The notes below the pieces were generated by a model, which ran no database searches, had not been told where the DNA came from, and saw nothing but the letters and a program-made list of their open reading frames with translations. This document shows positions 17,296 through 25,575 of a DNA stretch of 64,000 nt, piece after piece. A program made the translations under genes and the position numbers. The DNA is from Desulforhabdus sp. TSK (GTDB taxonomy: Bacteria > Desulfobacterota > Syntrophobacteria > Syntrophobacterales > Syntrophobacteraceae). Position 1 is the first letter of the stretch, and each line of letters begins with the position of its first letter. The stretch lies in NCBI RefSeq assembly GCF_022836495.1, contig NZ_BQXM01000012.1:1-64000 (forward strand), in the 5' to 3' direction.

Positions 17296-17374
17296 CGTCA
17301 TTCCGGCGGTCTTGAAGCCGGAATCCAGTTTTTTCGCCGGGCTGGATTCCGGCCTCAAGACCGCCGGAATGACG
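17296..17374. repeat. 33-bp inverted repeat, CGTCATTCCGG family
   Basis: The arms 17296-17328 and 17342-17374 are reverse complements with one mismatch. Each arm runs from CGTCATTCCGG to GGAATCCAG. The element lies between the convergent ferritin-like and cysteine-hydrolase genes and could act as a bidirectional transcript end. Confidence 0.85.
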
Positions 17375-17438
17375 AGCAAAAGAATTTTCAGACAGTTACT
17401 CAGAGAATGCACTCATGCACTGGTTCGGCGGGCTTTTT

Positions 17439-18020
17439 TCACACCCCCAGATCTTTCAGCAGCTCACCGGACCCGGCAATTCGAAACAGGGGGTGAAGGG
17501 GATTGCGCCGGTAGATGTTCAATGTCTGGTTATGGACTTCTTCCGACCATGTGGCGGAGCAGTCTTCCAGCAGGACCGCTTTAAAATCCGAGCACAGTGC
17601 GTCCATAACGGTGGTGAGGACGCAGAAGTTGGTGGCAATGCCTCCGACGGCGCACAGCGTCACACCCCGACTCTTGAGCCACTGGTCCAGGTCTGTTCCA
17701 AAAAATGCAGAGAACCTGGGCTTGGGCAGCCAGAGATCCTCCGGCTGGCGGTTCAGTTCATCAATGATCTCAGCCCCCTCCGTTCCCGCCAGAGAATGAG
17801 GCTTCATCCTCCCTTTGAAGATGAAATCCCCTTCGTGAAAGGAATCCGTGGAATAAATCACGGGCCATCCCTGTCGTCTGAATGCCTCTGCCAACCGGTT
17901 GATGGGCTCGATGATTTTTCTTGCAAAAGGCGTAATGGGGAGATTCTTCGCCTCAACGAAATTGTCCTTGACCATATCGATGACGAGTAACGCGGGTTTT
18001 TCCACAGGATCACTGCCCAT
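17439..18020 (-). CDS. Isochorismatase-family cysteine hydrolase
   Basis: A 193-residue alpha/beta hydrolase of the isochorismatase/nicotinamidase superfamily with the catalytic triad visible as D15 (LLVIDMV), K100 (LPKPRFSAF) and C133 (GIATNFCV). GGAG precedes the ATG at 18020; upstream residues in the longer frame are not conserved-looking. Substrates in this family are amides, carbamates or isochorismate, and cannot be predicted here. It stands alone, 398 bases after the bamR-like gene on the same strand with a repeat between them. Confidence 0.85.
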   Translation of the reverse strand: MGSDPVEKPALLVIDMVKDNFVEAKNLPITPFARKIIEPINRLAEAFRRQGWPVIYSTDSFHEGDFIFKGRMKPHSLAGTEGAEIIDELNRQPEDLWLPKPRFSAFFGTDLDQWLKSRGVTLCAVGGIATNFCVLTTVMDALCSDFKAVLLEDCSATWSEEVHNQTLNIYRRNPLHPLFRIAGSGELLKDLGV

Positions 18021-18287
18021 AAATTCTCCTTTTCGACAAGTCAGATGGTGAGGGGTTTTACTGCGGAGTGATGGGACGCGGGTCGGAAGCCCGACCCAAA
18101 ACATCCACAAGGGGGCTCATCAGCACGAAAACAGCTCCGAGGGGAGGGTCATGCGGGAAGGGACCCACCTCGAAGCTGCCTCTGGGGGACAGGGAATTGA
18201 CCTGCTTTGGGTCAACTCTCCTGGGGACAATATTCTCGGCACCACCGGCTACTGAAGTACCTGAACACATGTTCTCGAACACTCCCA

Positions 18288-18365
18288 CGTCATTCCGGAA
18301 GTCTCTAAGCCGGAATCCAGGCCAGTGCAAAGACTGGATTCCGGCTGGAAACATACCGGAATGAC
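18288..18365. repeat. Inverted repeat, CGTCATTCCGG family
   Basis: The left part starts CGTCATTCCGG and ends CGGAATCCAG (18311-18320); the right part reads CTGGATTCCGG and ends CCGGAATGACA. It sits in the 398-base gap between the hydratase and hydrolase genes. The rest of that gap (18021-18287) shows no gene or recognised signal. Confidence 0.75.
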
Positions 18366-18418
18366 ACAAAGGCATGAGGGCTATCCAAAATGTTCGAAAA
18401 CTTTTGTATTATGGGTAC

Positions 18419-19189
18419 TTAGCAGTTCTTCCATTCCGGTGAGCGTCTTTCCTCAAAGCTTTTGATTCCCTCCAGCGTGTCCTGGGTCTTCATCAGTGAA
18501 TTGAGGAAGTAATCGTTGGATTTCTGGAAGGCTTCTGCAAACGGGAGCCCTAGGGTCATTTTGACGGCGCGCTTGTTCATGCGAATGATGAGCGGGCTGT
18601 TGTAGCGGATCTCTTCCACCATGTCGATGACGGCTTGGTCGAAATGGTGATCTTCCACCACATGACTGACAAATCCCAGCTTGAGGGCATCCCCGGCGGT
18701 ATAGGTTTTGCCGGTGGTGCAGATTTCAATGGCCTTGGCCGGGCCGACGATCTCCTGCAGCCGGACGACGGCATAGGGCGGGAAAAAGCCCAGTTTGATT
18801 TCGGGCTGACCGAACTTGGCACTTTCGGAGGCCACGATGAAGTCGCAACCGATGGCCAGCTCCATTCCGCCACCCAGGCAAGCCCCGTGCACTGCCGCAA
18901 TGATGGGCACATCCAGCTGGTTGATGAGCTCGAAAATACGCCCGAACACTCTGACCATCTCGCCAACCATATCCGGCTTGTGGTCGCCGACTTCGACACC
19001 GGCACACCAGCTTTTGCCATCCCCCCGTATCACCACGCATTTCAGCTCTTTGTCCGCAATGAGTGATTCCAGCAAGGTGTTGAGCTCATTCATCATTTCG
19101 ATGTTCAACACGTTATGCTTCGGGCGCGCCAGGGTGATCCGGGCAACTCCGTCGGTCATTTCTACAATCAGGTTCTTAAAATCGGACAT
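18419..19189 (-). CDS. bamR: Cyclohexa-1,5-diene-1-carbonyl-CoA hydratase (BamR/Dch-like)
   Basis: A 256-residue crotonase-fold enzyme. The oxyanion-hole segment CAGVEVGDH followed by MVRVF and the CLGGGMELA loop resemble dienoyl-CoA hydratases of anaerobic benzoate degradation rather than ordinary FadB-type hydratases. It would add water to the product of BamB-I, giving 6-hydroxycyclohex-1-ene-1-carbonyl-CoA. The ATG at 19189 is preferred to the first in-frame start at 19249 because homologues begin at MSDFKNL and a GGGAG lies upstream. It follows the SDR gene by 120 bases. The hydratase fold is certain; substrate specificity is inferred from motif and neighbourhood. Confidence 0.82.
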   Translation of the reverse strand: MSDFKNLIVEMTDGVARITLARPKHNVLNIEMMNELNTLLESLIADKELKCVVIRGDGKSWCAGVEVGDHKPDMVGEMVRVFGRIFELINQLDVPIIAAVHGACLGGGMELAIGCDFIVASESAKFGQPEIKLGFFPPYAVVRLQEIVGPAKAIEICTTGKTYTAGDALKLGFVSHVVEDHHFDQAVIDMVEEIRYNSPLIIRMNKRAVKMTLGLPFAEAFQKSNDYFLNSLMKTQDTLEGIKSFEERRSPEWKNC

Positions 19190-19309
19190 CTGCCAATTCT
19201 CCCGTTCAGTGGTTTCAGGGATTTCCAGGCGAAGACATACAATCCCCATTGCCGGCGCAACGATCGGCCGCTGCAGAAAGCTCAGGCGCCATTTTCACCG
19301 CAGGCACCG

Positions 19310-20059
19310 TTAGATATACTGTCCGCCATCCACCTTGATGACTTCACCCGTGACATGTCGAGCCCTGTCCGAAGCGAGAAAGGCGATGACATTGGCAAGG
19401 TCCTCGGGCTGCCCGACTCTCTTGAGAACGATTTCCCCCATGGCCATATCGACAATCTTATCCCGCGCCTCGGAATCCCTCAGCATGGGCGTTTCGATCA
19501 GGCCCGGCGCCACGGCATTTACATTGACTCCAAAGGCTCCCAGTTCCTTGGCTATCGCTTTGGTGTAGCCGATGATGCCGGCCTTGGATGCCGAGTAGTT
19601 GGACTGCCCGAACTTGCCCCGCAGGCCATTGATGGAGGTCACATTGATGATCTTTCCGTATTTCTGATCCTTGAACAGAGGTGCCACGTGACGGGTAAAA
19701 TTGAAATAGCCCTTCAGGTTGACCTCGATGACACGGTCCCACTGCTCTTCGGTCATTTTCCACGAAACGGCATCCCAGTTCATTCCCGCGTTGTTGACCA
19801 GGATATCGATGCGTCCGAACGCCTCGAGTGCCTGCTTCACGACATTCTCCGCCTCGGCAAACACCGCGATATCGCACTTGACTGCAAGAGCTTTCCGACC
19901 CATCTTACGGATCTGCTCCGCAAAATCCTTGGCCTCTTGTTCGTGCTTACGATACGTCAGGCAAACATTGGCACCTTCCTCAGCAAGCATGAGGGAAGTA
20001 GCGGCACCGATACCCAGCGATCCACCCGTAACAATTGCGTTTTTTCCTTCGAGCAGCAT
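19310..20059 (-). CDS. Short-chain dehydrogenase/reductase, FabG-like
   Basis: A 249-residue SDR with cofactor loop TGGSLGIG (11-18), NNAG (89-92), and catalytic S142, Y155 and K159 (QSNYSASKAG). It precedes the bamR-like hydratase on the same strand. In most class II benzoate pathways the next step is done by BamQ, a zinc-type MDR alcohol dehydrogenase, which is absent here. This SDR could oxidise 6-hydroxycyclohex-1-ene-1-carbonyl-CoA, or a 2-hydroxycyclohexanecarboxyl-CoA as BadH does, or be a 3-ketoacyl-CoA reductase. Sequence alone does not decide. Its promoter carries the dyad at 20152. Confidence 0.85.
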   Translation of the reverse strand: MLLEGKNAIVTGGSLGIGAATSLMLAEEGANVCLTYRKHEQEAKDFAEQIRKMGRKALAVKCDIAVFAEAENVVKQALEAFGRIDILVNNAGMNWDAVSWKMTEEQWDRVIEVNLKGYFNFTRHVAPLFKDQKYGKIINVTSINGLRGKFGQSNYSASKAGIIGYTKAIAKELGAFGVNVNAVAPGLIETPMLRDSEARDKIVDMAMGEIVLKRVGQPEDLANVIAFLASDRARHVTGEVIKVDGGQYI

Positions 20060-20151
20060 AATGACCCCTGTTCATCAATAAAAGTTAAAGATATATGGCA
20101 AGCTTCTTGCCGAAAGCCCAACGTCCGTTCAGTTGGCACCCGCCTAAATAA

Positions 20152-20184
20152 AAGCTATGTTACAGCTATAATGTATTTAGTCAA
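20152..20184 (-). promoter_or_regulatory. Promoter with overlapping operator for the SDR-bamR operon
   Basis: On the minus strand TTGACT (20179-20184) and TAACAT (20157-20162) are 16 bases apart. The 28-base segment 20152-20179 (AAGCTATGTT, 8 bases, then a degenerate second arm) overlaps the spacer and -10 box and matches 20 of 28 positions of the dyad at 54189. A repressor binding here would block RNA polymerase. Confidence 0.55.
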
Positions 20185-20301
20185 GAAGAACTTGATACTT
20201 TCATCAAAATTTGTCGCACCACTGTAGTCGGCGCAACGGTCATTCCACCTCCCTCGCAGAGAAGTGCGCAGGATCGGGCGGCATTTTCAGTACAGAAGGC
20301 C

Positions 20302-21156
20302 TCAAGCCTTTTGGGGTGTCACCCAGTTCCCCTCCCCGGCATAGGCCTGGGCCACTTCCTTCAACTCATTTCTGCGCGCCAGGAACTGGTCCTTCATGGT
20401 CCGAAGCCAATCGGCGTGATGCCTGGCTTCTTCGTAGCTCAGGAAAAGGGTGTGCTCACCGGCCCGGGTATGCACCCGGAGTCGCCCCTCTTCCCAACCG
20501 GCAGGACCAGCGCTGCTGCAGAGCATGCATCGTACCTGGCCTTCAGGGAGAAAGCGGAAGGTATCTCCCCCGCAGACGGGGCAGAGCGGCACGGAGGGCT
20601 GAGCAGGCTCGCCGCCCCCTTCCAGCGCCCTGGCAAGGCGCAATGCCGTCTCGCGCGCCCCACTTTTCAGGAAAATCTCGCCCGGCAGGGCCCCGTAAAG
20701 CACGGCGGAGCCCCTGAGGTCCCCCATGGTCAACTTGACAAAGCTCTCCACATCCAGCTTGGTATGGCCTTCCATCCCCTCGATGCCCGCAATCGCCACG
20801 GCAACAGCGGGTTTCCCCCAAAGTCCGTCAAGATGGCCATAAAAGCACAGCCCCCTGTCCAGGAAACGCTTGAGGCTTGCATTGGCCCCCAGCAGGTACG
20901 TGGGAGACGCGATGACATAGGCGTCGGCATGGATCAATGCATCCAGGACCAGGCTGAAGTCATCGTTTTGAGGACACTTCCCCTCGTCAAAAATGCATTG
21001 ATAGCAGGCTTTGCAGGGACGAATGTCCATCTGGGGCAGCCTGAGAAGCTTCAGCTCCCAATCCCCCGAAAGCTGCCTGAAGAGCTCTTTCACGAACAAC
21101 TCTGAATTGCCGGACTTCCTGAGAGAACCAACGATACCGAGCAGCGTTTTTGCCAT
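20302..21156 (-). CDS. Flavodoxin-like NAD(P)H-dependent oxidoreductase with C-terminal zinc ribbon
   Basis: A 284-residue protein. Residues 1-180 are an iron-sulfur-flavoprotein/NADPH-dependent FMN reductase domain with GSLRKSGNSE for FMN phosphate and a cysteine group CKACYQC followed by GKC, which in iron-sulfur flavoproteins binds a [4Fe-4S] cluster. Residues near 190-215 carry CPVC and CMLC, a zinc ribbon not found in ordinary family members. I prefer the ATG at 21156 (GGAGG 9 bases upstream) to that at 21162. It likely moves electrons between ferredoxin and small acceptors; the partner is unknown. Confidence 0.78.
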   Translation of the reverse strand: MAKTLLGIVGSLRKSGNSELFVKELFRQLSGDWELKLLRLPQMDIRPCKACYQCIFDEGKCPQNDDFSLVLDALIHADAYVIASPTYLLGANASLKRFLDRGLCFYGHLDGLWGKPAVAVAIAGIEGMEGHTKLDVESFVKLTMGDLRGSAVLYGALPGEIFLKSGARETALRLARALEGGGEPAQPSVPLCPVCGGDTFRFLPEGQVRCMLCSSAGPAGWEEGRLRVHTRAGEHTLFLSYEEARHHADWLRTMKDQFLARRNELKEVAQAYAGEGNWVTPQKA

Positions 21157-21311
21157 TTGCATTATCCTCCCTCGCTGATAGTAAAAGTGAGACCCGGGTA
21201 TACCCTGAGACCAGCGGGAGCCTCACGAGACTCCAGCAGCCCGTCCGGACACCCGCGGCCCTGTCCACCGTGCCCCTTAAAAAATAGCTAGAACGTAATC
21301 ACGATATGGCT

Positions 21312-21340
21312 ACATTACAGCTTGACCTGCTCTTTGACAA
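21312..21340 (-). promoter_or_regulatory. Promoter with operator-like half-site for the flavodoxin gene
   Basis: On the minus strand TTGTCA (21335-21340) and TAATGT (21312-21317) are 17 bases apart. The -10 box lies within AAGCTGTAATGTAGCC, which resembles the AAGCTATGTTGTAGCC half of the dyad at 54189. The second arm is poor. The remaining gap to the next gene (to 21573) has no recognised feature. Confidence 0.45.
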
Positions 21341-21573
21341 ATGCTAACTTTTCTAGCGCGTGCCTTGGGAGCATTTGGATCCCATGGAATGCTCCATCTG
21401 GGTAAAAAATTCAATGCGGACGCGTGCACGCCCCCCACCGGCGGAGGCCGTTGGCGCCCTGCGATGGGTGCAGGGAAAACGCTACCGCGTGGCAGTGCTA
21501 AGTGACCCCGTCTTCATGGATCTCTGCCAAATCCTTCAATCCCAATTGGTACCAATGCAGAGGCGCAATCAAA

Positions 21574-21792
21574 GTGGCACTGAACAAGAAAATGCTCAAG
21601 GAAGAGGAGACCTCACGCGATACTTCCCCTGAGGCAGACAGCGCGGCGGACAGTTCCCGGAAAAAGGTCAAGTTTGAAGTCTTCGGTGAAGAAATGCTGG
21701 AAAAGGGCGTCAAGCTCAGCGGCAACAGCGGCCGGGTATACCTGCCGCCGGACTGGGTCGGCCATAAGGTCAAAGTGATTCGCATAGACTGA
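21574..21792 (+). CDS. DUF2080-family small protein, AbrB/MazE-like signature (copy 1)
   Basis: A 72-residue protein with a variable charged N-terminus and a conserved C-terminal half (VKFEVFGEEMLEK, then GNSGRVYLPPDW and VIRID). The GNSGRVYLP..W motif is that of the DUF2080 group, annotated as transposon-encoded in archaea, and recalls the swapped-hairpin AbrB/MazE DNA-binding fold. The GTG at 21574 is preferred (AGAGG 10 bases upstream); an ATG at 21592 is possible. A second copy lies at 30919 with only three differences over about 43 residues but many silent base changes. Function unknown. Confidence 0.72.
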   Translation: MALNKKMLKEEETSRDTSPEADSAADSSRKKVKFEVFGEEMLEKGVKLSGNSGRVYLPPDWVGHKVKVIRID

Positions 21793-22233
21793 GACCGAAA
21801 ACCATGCGGACGGTCCGCCTCCCCGAGGGGGAAGCCGCTGCCGGCCCTGCATCTGACGAGATATTGTCAGACCCTGCGCCCCCTGCCGGTATTCAGCTAC
21901 ACTGCGGAGCTGATGGATAGCGGCTCTCCAGGCCTGTCTGCCCGGACATGCAGGGAAACCCCTGATCCAGTGCGACAGTCCGCTGCCGACGCTCACCCCG
22001 GCCTCTCGCACGCCCAGGAAGCAGCCTGCATTGCAAAAAGAGCTATCGCCGCCGGCAGGGGCACGTCAGCCCATGGGATCCCTCCCTTCATTGCTGATTG
22101 CTCCAATCATCGTCCCAAGCCTCACGACTGCATGCTCCCGGGCTGCATGTCCCGGCCCCTGCCCCGACATCGCGCCCCTGCTCGCCATACCTGCAAATCT
22201 CCCGGTTCAGACAATCACACCGTTATTTTTTTG
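21793..22233. other. Gene-free interval before the IclR promoter
   Basis: About 440 bases without a convincing reading frame, terminator or repeat. The upstream half is GC-rich with a short CCGCC/GGCGG-type inverted stretch after the DUF2080 stop; I see no clear function. Confidence 0.5.
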
Positions 22234-22262
22234 TTGACACAGAGAAATGGAGCCATTTATGC
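22234..22262 (+). promoter_or_regulatory. Candidate promoter of the iclR-type gene
   Basis: Perfect TTGACA (22234-22239) and TTATGC (22257-22262), 17 bases apart. It ends just before the inverted repeat at 22265, so transcription would start inside that repeat. Confidence 0.5.
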
Positions 22263-22264
22263 TC

Positions 22265-22300
22265 TCTCCCAATAGGACAATCGATTAGCCTATTGGGAGA
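22265..22300 (+). promoter_or_regulatory. 12-bp inverted repeat over the iclR leader (autoregulatory operator)
   Basis: TCTCCCAATAGG (22265-22276) and CCTATTGGGAGA (22289-22300) are exact reverse complements; the 12-base spacer contains AATCGATT, itself palindromic. The right arm includes the GGGAGA ribosome site of the gene. IclR proteins bind such dyads near their own promoter. As RNA the repeat could also fold and hide the ribosome site. Confidence 0.65.
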
Positions 22301-22307
22301 AAATACA

Positions 22308-23099
22308 ATGACGAGATCCATCGGCGCTGTCGAAAAGGCAGTGGATATTCTCTACCTCTTCACATCAGAGCATCCGGAGTTGTCCGCGCTGGAGATCGCG
22401 GAGAAGCTGGGCATGCCTTTGAGCTCGGCCTATAAGTACCTGCAGGCCTTCCTGAACAAACAGTTCCTCCTGAAAAACGAAAAGACCAACAAATTCTACC
22501 TTGGGCTGAACGCCCTGAAACTGGGTCTTCTGGCCGCGGAAAAAACCTCCGTCATCGAGGTCGCTTCTGCTTATCTCGAATCGATGGTCGCGCGCTCTCA
22601 CGAAACTGCGGTTTTGACCGTGCCGGATGGTCTCCAGGTCGTCTGCGTCGACGTCAGGCACAGTCCCAGGGCCTGGAGGATCACCACCAACAAGGGTGCA
22701 ACGCTTCCGTTGTACGCCGGGGCTCCCGGAAAGGCTGTCCTGGCCTTCAAGGAGCGGGCTTTCATAGACCGGCTCATAGAGATCACAGGACTTCTCAAAC
22801 TCAACAAGAATACCATCACGGGCGTGGAGCAGCTCTACGCTGAACTGGCGGCAATCCGAAGAGAAGGGTTCAGCAAAAGCGATTCCGAGTGCATCTGCGA
22901 CATCTGTTCCGTCGGCGCCCCGATTTTTGATCACAAGGGGGATGTCATCGCGTCCGTCGCGGTGGCCGGGTCTTCAGACAGGATTTTTGGCGAGAATCAC
23001 CAGATGCTGATCCAATTGGTGAAGGAAAGCGCCAGGGGGATCTCCGCGGAGCTGGGATATGTCGAAAGTCAAGGAAAGCATTTTGATGAACCCGCCTGA
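22308..23099 (+). CDS. IclR-family transcriptional regulator
   Basis: A 263-residue regulator with an N-terminal winged helix (SALEIAEKLGMPLSSAYKYL, residues about 26-45) and a C-terminal effector domain containing LPLYAGAPGKAVLAF and CICSVGAPIFD-type segments (here ICDICSVGAPIFD). IclR members sense small aromatic or aliphatic acids. The ATG at 22308 has GGGAG 8 bases upstream. It lies 215 bases before and in the same direction as a six-gene acyl-CoA operon, its most likely target. The inducer is unknown; an acid handled by that operon is a reasonable guess. Confidence 0.92.
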   Translation: MTRSIGAVEKAVDILYLFTSEHPELSALEIAEKLGMPLSSAYKYLQAFLNKQFLLKNEKTNKFYLGLNALKLGLLAAEKTSVIEVASAYLESMVARSHETAVLTVPDGLQVVCVDVRHSPRAWRITTNKGATLPLYAGAPGKAVLAFKERAFIDRLIEITGLLKLNKNTITGVEQLYAELAAIRREGFSKSDSECICDICSVGAPIFDHKGDVIASVAVAGSSDRIFGENHQMLIQLVKESARGISAELGYVESQGKHFDEPA

Positions 23100-23314
23100 G
23101 GGACTTGTCCCGGGAGTTTCCACAGTGCCGACACGGGCAGCATTGCCGGTGAGCAATAAGAAGGGAGCAAATGATAGGGGTGGTGGTCCAGGCTCCCGCT
23201 GACGGCCGGATTGCCCGGTCCTTTCCCCGATGGGACAATCAGCCTGGGCTTTCCCACCGCGGCAGCCGTTCATACTTTAAACCGTAGGACTGGATGAAAA
23301 GGAGGTTTTGAAAC

Positions 23315-24871
23315 ATGGGAAATTTTTGCACGCTCAGACAGATGATCATTCGGAATCTGGAGTACAACCCCGACAGAACCGCGCTCATTGAAGGGGAGAG
23401 AACATACTCCTTCAAGGAATTTGCCGACCGGACGCGCAGTATTGGAAACGCGCTGCTGGGATTCGGGCTGAAGAAGGGAGACCGGGTGGCCATCCTCAGC
23501 AAGAACAGCATCGAGAATGCCGAATCCTACTTCAGCATCCCCAATGCGGGTCTCGTCATGGTGATGCTCAACTTCCGGCTGGCTCCGCCTGAAATCCTCT
23601 CCATCCTGAAGGATTCCGGGGCATCGGTGCTCATGGTCAACGAAGAGTACTTCCCACAGTACGAACAGATCAAAGAAGAACTGGATTTTGTTAAGAAATT
23701 CGTCTTCATCGGGGACAAGGCCAAAACGCCCGCCGGATGGTACCATTACGAGACCTTGATTGCCGAAACCCCCTCCCACGAGCCCGAGGTGGAGGTTTTC
23801 GAAGAAGACCTGGCCGCCCTCATGTATACGAGCGGCACGACCGGGGCAGCCAAAGGCTGCATGGCGACCCATATCAATTATTACCACGCCGGCAGGAGCC
23901 TGACCCTCGAAATGAAGATGGCCCGCGATGACGTGGGCATCATTGCCTCTCCCCTCTTCCACGCCACCGGTGAAGTCGTTCTCATGAACGACATGTACAG
24001 CGGGACGCCCTCCGTCATCCTGACCGCATGGGACACGGTGGAATTCATGCGCCTGGTTGAAAAACACAAGGTCACGACAGGCATGCTGGCAACACCCATG
24101 ATGCTGTTCCTCGTGCAGCATCCCGATGCGGAGAAATACAATCTGAGCAGCCTGAAAAAGATCTTTTTCGCCGGCGCGCCTGTCACCCCCATCGTTTTTC
24201 AGAAAGCCATCGAGCGGTTCGGCAATGTCTTCGTCCACCTTTTTGGAACGACGGAAACCGTGGGGCAGGCCACGATCTTGAGGACCGAGGAAATTGCCGA
24301 CGCACTGAAGGAAGGTCGTACGGATATCCTCGCTTCCTGCGGGCGGTCCTTTGCCGACATGCAGAGCCAGGTGGTGGACGAGGAAGATCGCCCTGTCCCT
24401 CCCGGGGCCGTAGGGGAGATGCGGGTCCGCGGACTGGGCACGACGCTGGGGTACTGGAACAAGGAAGCCGAGACTCGGAAAGATTTCCGCGACGGGTGGT
24501 ATTACTCCATGGATCTTTGCAAGGTGGATGAACAAGGATTCATTTACGTTGTGGACAGAAAAAAGGACATGATCATCACGGGCGGCGAGAATGTTTACCC
24601 GGCCGAGGTGGAAAGTGTCCTGTACAAGCACCCTGCCGTCGCTCAGACAGCGGTCATCGGTCTGAAGGATGAGAAATGGGGTGAGATTGTGACCGCTCTC
24701 GTCATCAAAAAGCCCGATGTGGACGCCACGGAAGAAGACATCCGGGCCTTCTGCAAGAAAGAGATCGCCGGCTACAAGGTGCCCAAGAAGGTTCTTTTCG
24801 TAGATACACTTCCCATGAGCGCCAGCGGTAAGCTGTTGAAATACAAGCTCAGAGAGCAGCATTCACGGTAG
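23315..24871 (+). CDS. Acyl-CoA synthetase (AMP-forming), FadD-like
   Basis: A 518-residue adenylate-forming ligase with P-loop YTSGTTGAAKG near residue 170, FGTTETVGQ in the middle, GWYYSMDL before the hinge, and the C-terminal SGKLLKYKLRE containing the catalytic lysine. AAGGAGG precedes the ATG. It is first in an operon with a carrier, an amidohydrolase and three beta-oxidation genes. It differs from the two benzoate-CoA-ligase-type proteins at 33.9 and 43.2 kb. The substrate is probably a carboxylic acid taken up or released by the neighbouring gene products. Confidence 0.9.
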   Translation: MGNFCTLRQMIIRNLEYNPDRTALIEGERTYSFKEFADRTRSIGNALLGFGLKKGDRVAILSKNSIENAESYFSIPNAGLVMVMLNFRLAPPEILSILKDSGASVLMVNEEYFPQYEQIKEELDFVKKFVFIGDKAKTPAGWYHYETLIAETPSHEPEVEVFEEDLAALMYTSGTTGAAKGCMATHINYYHAGRSLTLEMKMARDDVGIIASPLFHATGEVVLMNDMYSGTPSVILTAWDTVEFMRLVEKHKVTTGMLATPMMLFLVQHPDAEKYNLSSLKKIFFAGAPVTPIVFQKAIERFGNVFVHLFGTTETVGQATILRTEEIADALKEGRTDILASCGRSFADMQSQVVDEEDRPVPPGAVGEMRVRGLGTTLGYWNKEAETRKDFRDGWYYSMDLCKVDEQGFIYVVDRKKDMIITGGENVYPAEVESVLYKHPAVAQTAVIGLKDEKWGEIVTALVIKKPDVDATEEDIRAFCKKEIAGYKVPKKVLFVDTLPMSASGKLLKYKLREQHSR

Positions 24872-24928
24872 GTTGTTGCATTGCTTTTCACATGTCGAAT
24901 GAACTGAATTTTAACTCAAGGAGATTTC

Positions 24929-25528
24929 ATGTCCGCACACGCTCAAGATCACCTGTTCTCGAATCCTCTTCCCGCCGGTTTGGGGGCTCTGGCCATAGCA
25001 TGTTTCGGCTTTGGGGCCATCATGTCGGGCCTGGTCACGCATGATGCAGCACCGATCCTGGCTGCCTGGCTCCTTGGCGGTTTCTTTGTGCAGCTCGTCG
25101 TTGCCATCATTGAATTCAGAGACAAAAATCTGCCGGGCGCCAACGTATTCCTTGTGTTCTCCTGCATCTTCATGCTGACGGGAGCCATCAGCAACGGGGC
25201 CAAGTACTTCCTGCACCATGCCGGTATGACTTTCGATCCTGCCATCGAAGGGTGGCTGTGGCTGGCGACATCGCTTTGGATCTTCATTATGCTCCCATGC
25301 TTTCTGAAAAGCCCCAAGATCCTCTTCATCCTGGGCTTTCTCCTTTGCATTGCACTGGTCTGCCTCGTCTCTGTGAATTTTGGATTGAAGCTGGCCATCC
25401 TCAGGCAGATCTGCTCCCTGTGCCTGTTCGGCGCCGGCATCCTGGCCATCTATCTGGCGGGGGCGCTCTCTCTAAACTTGCACTTTGGCAGACAGGTCCT
25501 GCCCATATCAACGCCGTTCATCAAGTAG
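24929..25528 (+). CDS. GPR1/FUN34/YaaH (SatP)-type acetate/small-acid carrier
   Basis: A 199-residue membrane protein with six hydrophobic segments. The family signature NPLPAGLGALAIACFGFG follows the short N-terminus at residues 12-29. Relatives carry acetate or succinate with protons. It lies 57 bases after the CoA ligase, with GGAG before its ATG. In a degrader of aromatic acids it could export acetate made in beta-oxidation or import a short acid activated by the ligase; direction cannot be told. Confidence 0.85.
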   Translation: MSAHAQDHLFSNPLPAGLGALAIACFGFGAIMSGLVTHDAAPILAAWLLGGFFVQLVVAIIEFRDKNLPGANVFLVFSCIFMLTGAISNGAKYFLHHAGMTFDPAIEGWLWLATSLWIFIMLPCFLKSPKILFILGFLLCIALVCLVSVNFGLKLAILRQICSLCLFGAGILAIYLAGALSLNLHFGRQVLPISTPFIK

Positions 25529-25575
25529 GCTGATTCTTCGACGTTTAGCTGGGCCTGGGTGGCAGAAGGATGGTG

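Noticed and set aside
23270-24862. 530-codon minus-strand frame opposite the acyl-CoA synthetase gene
   Set aside because: The plus strand carries all AMP-ligase motifs in order; this frame does not match any family.
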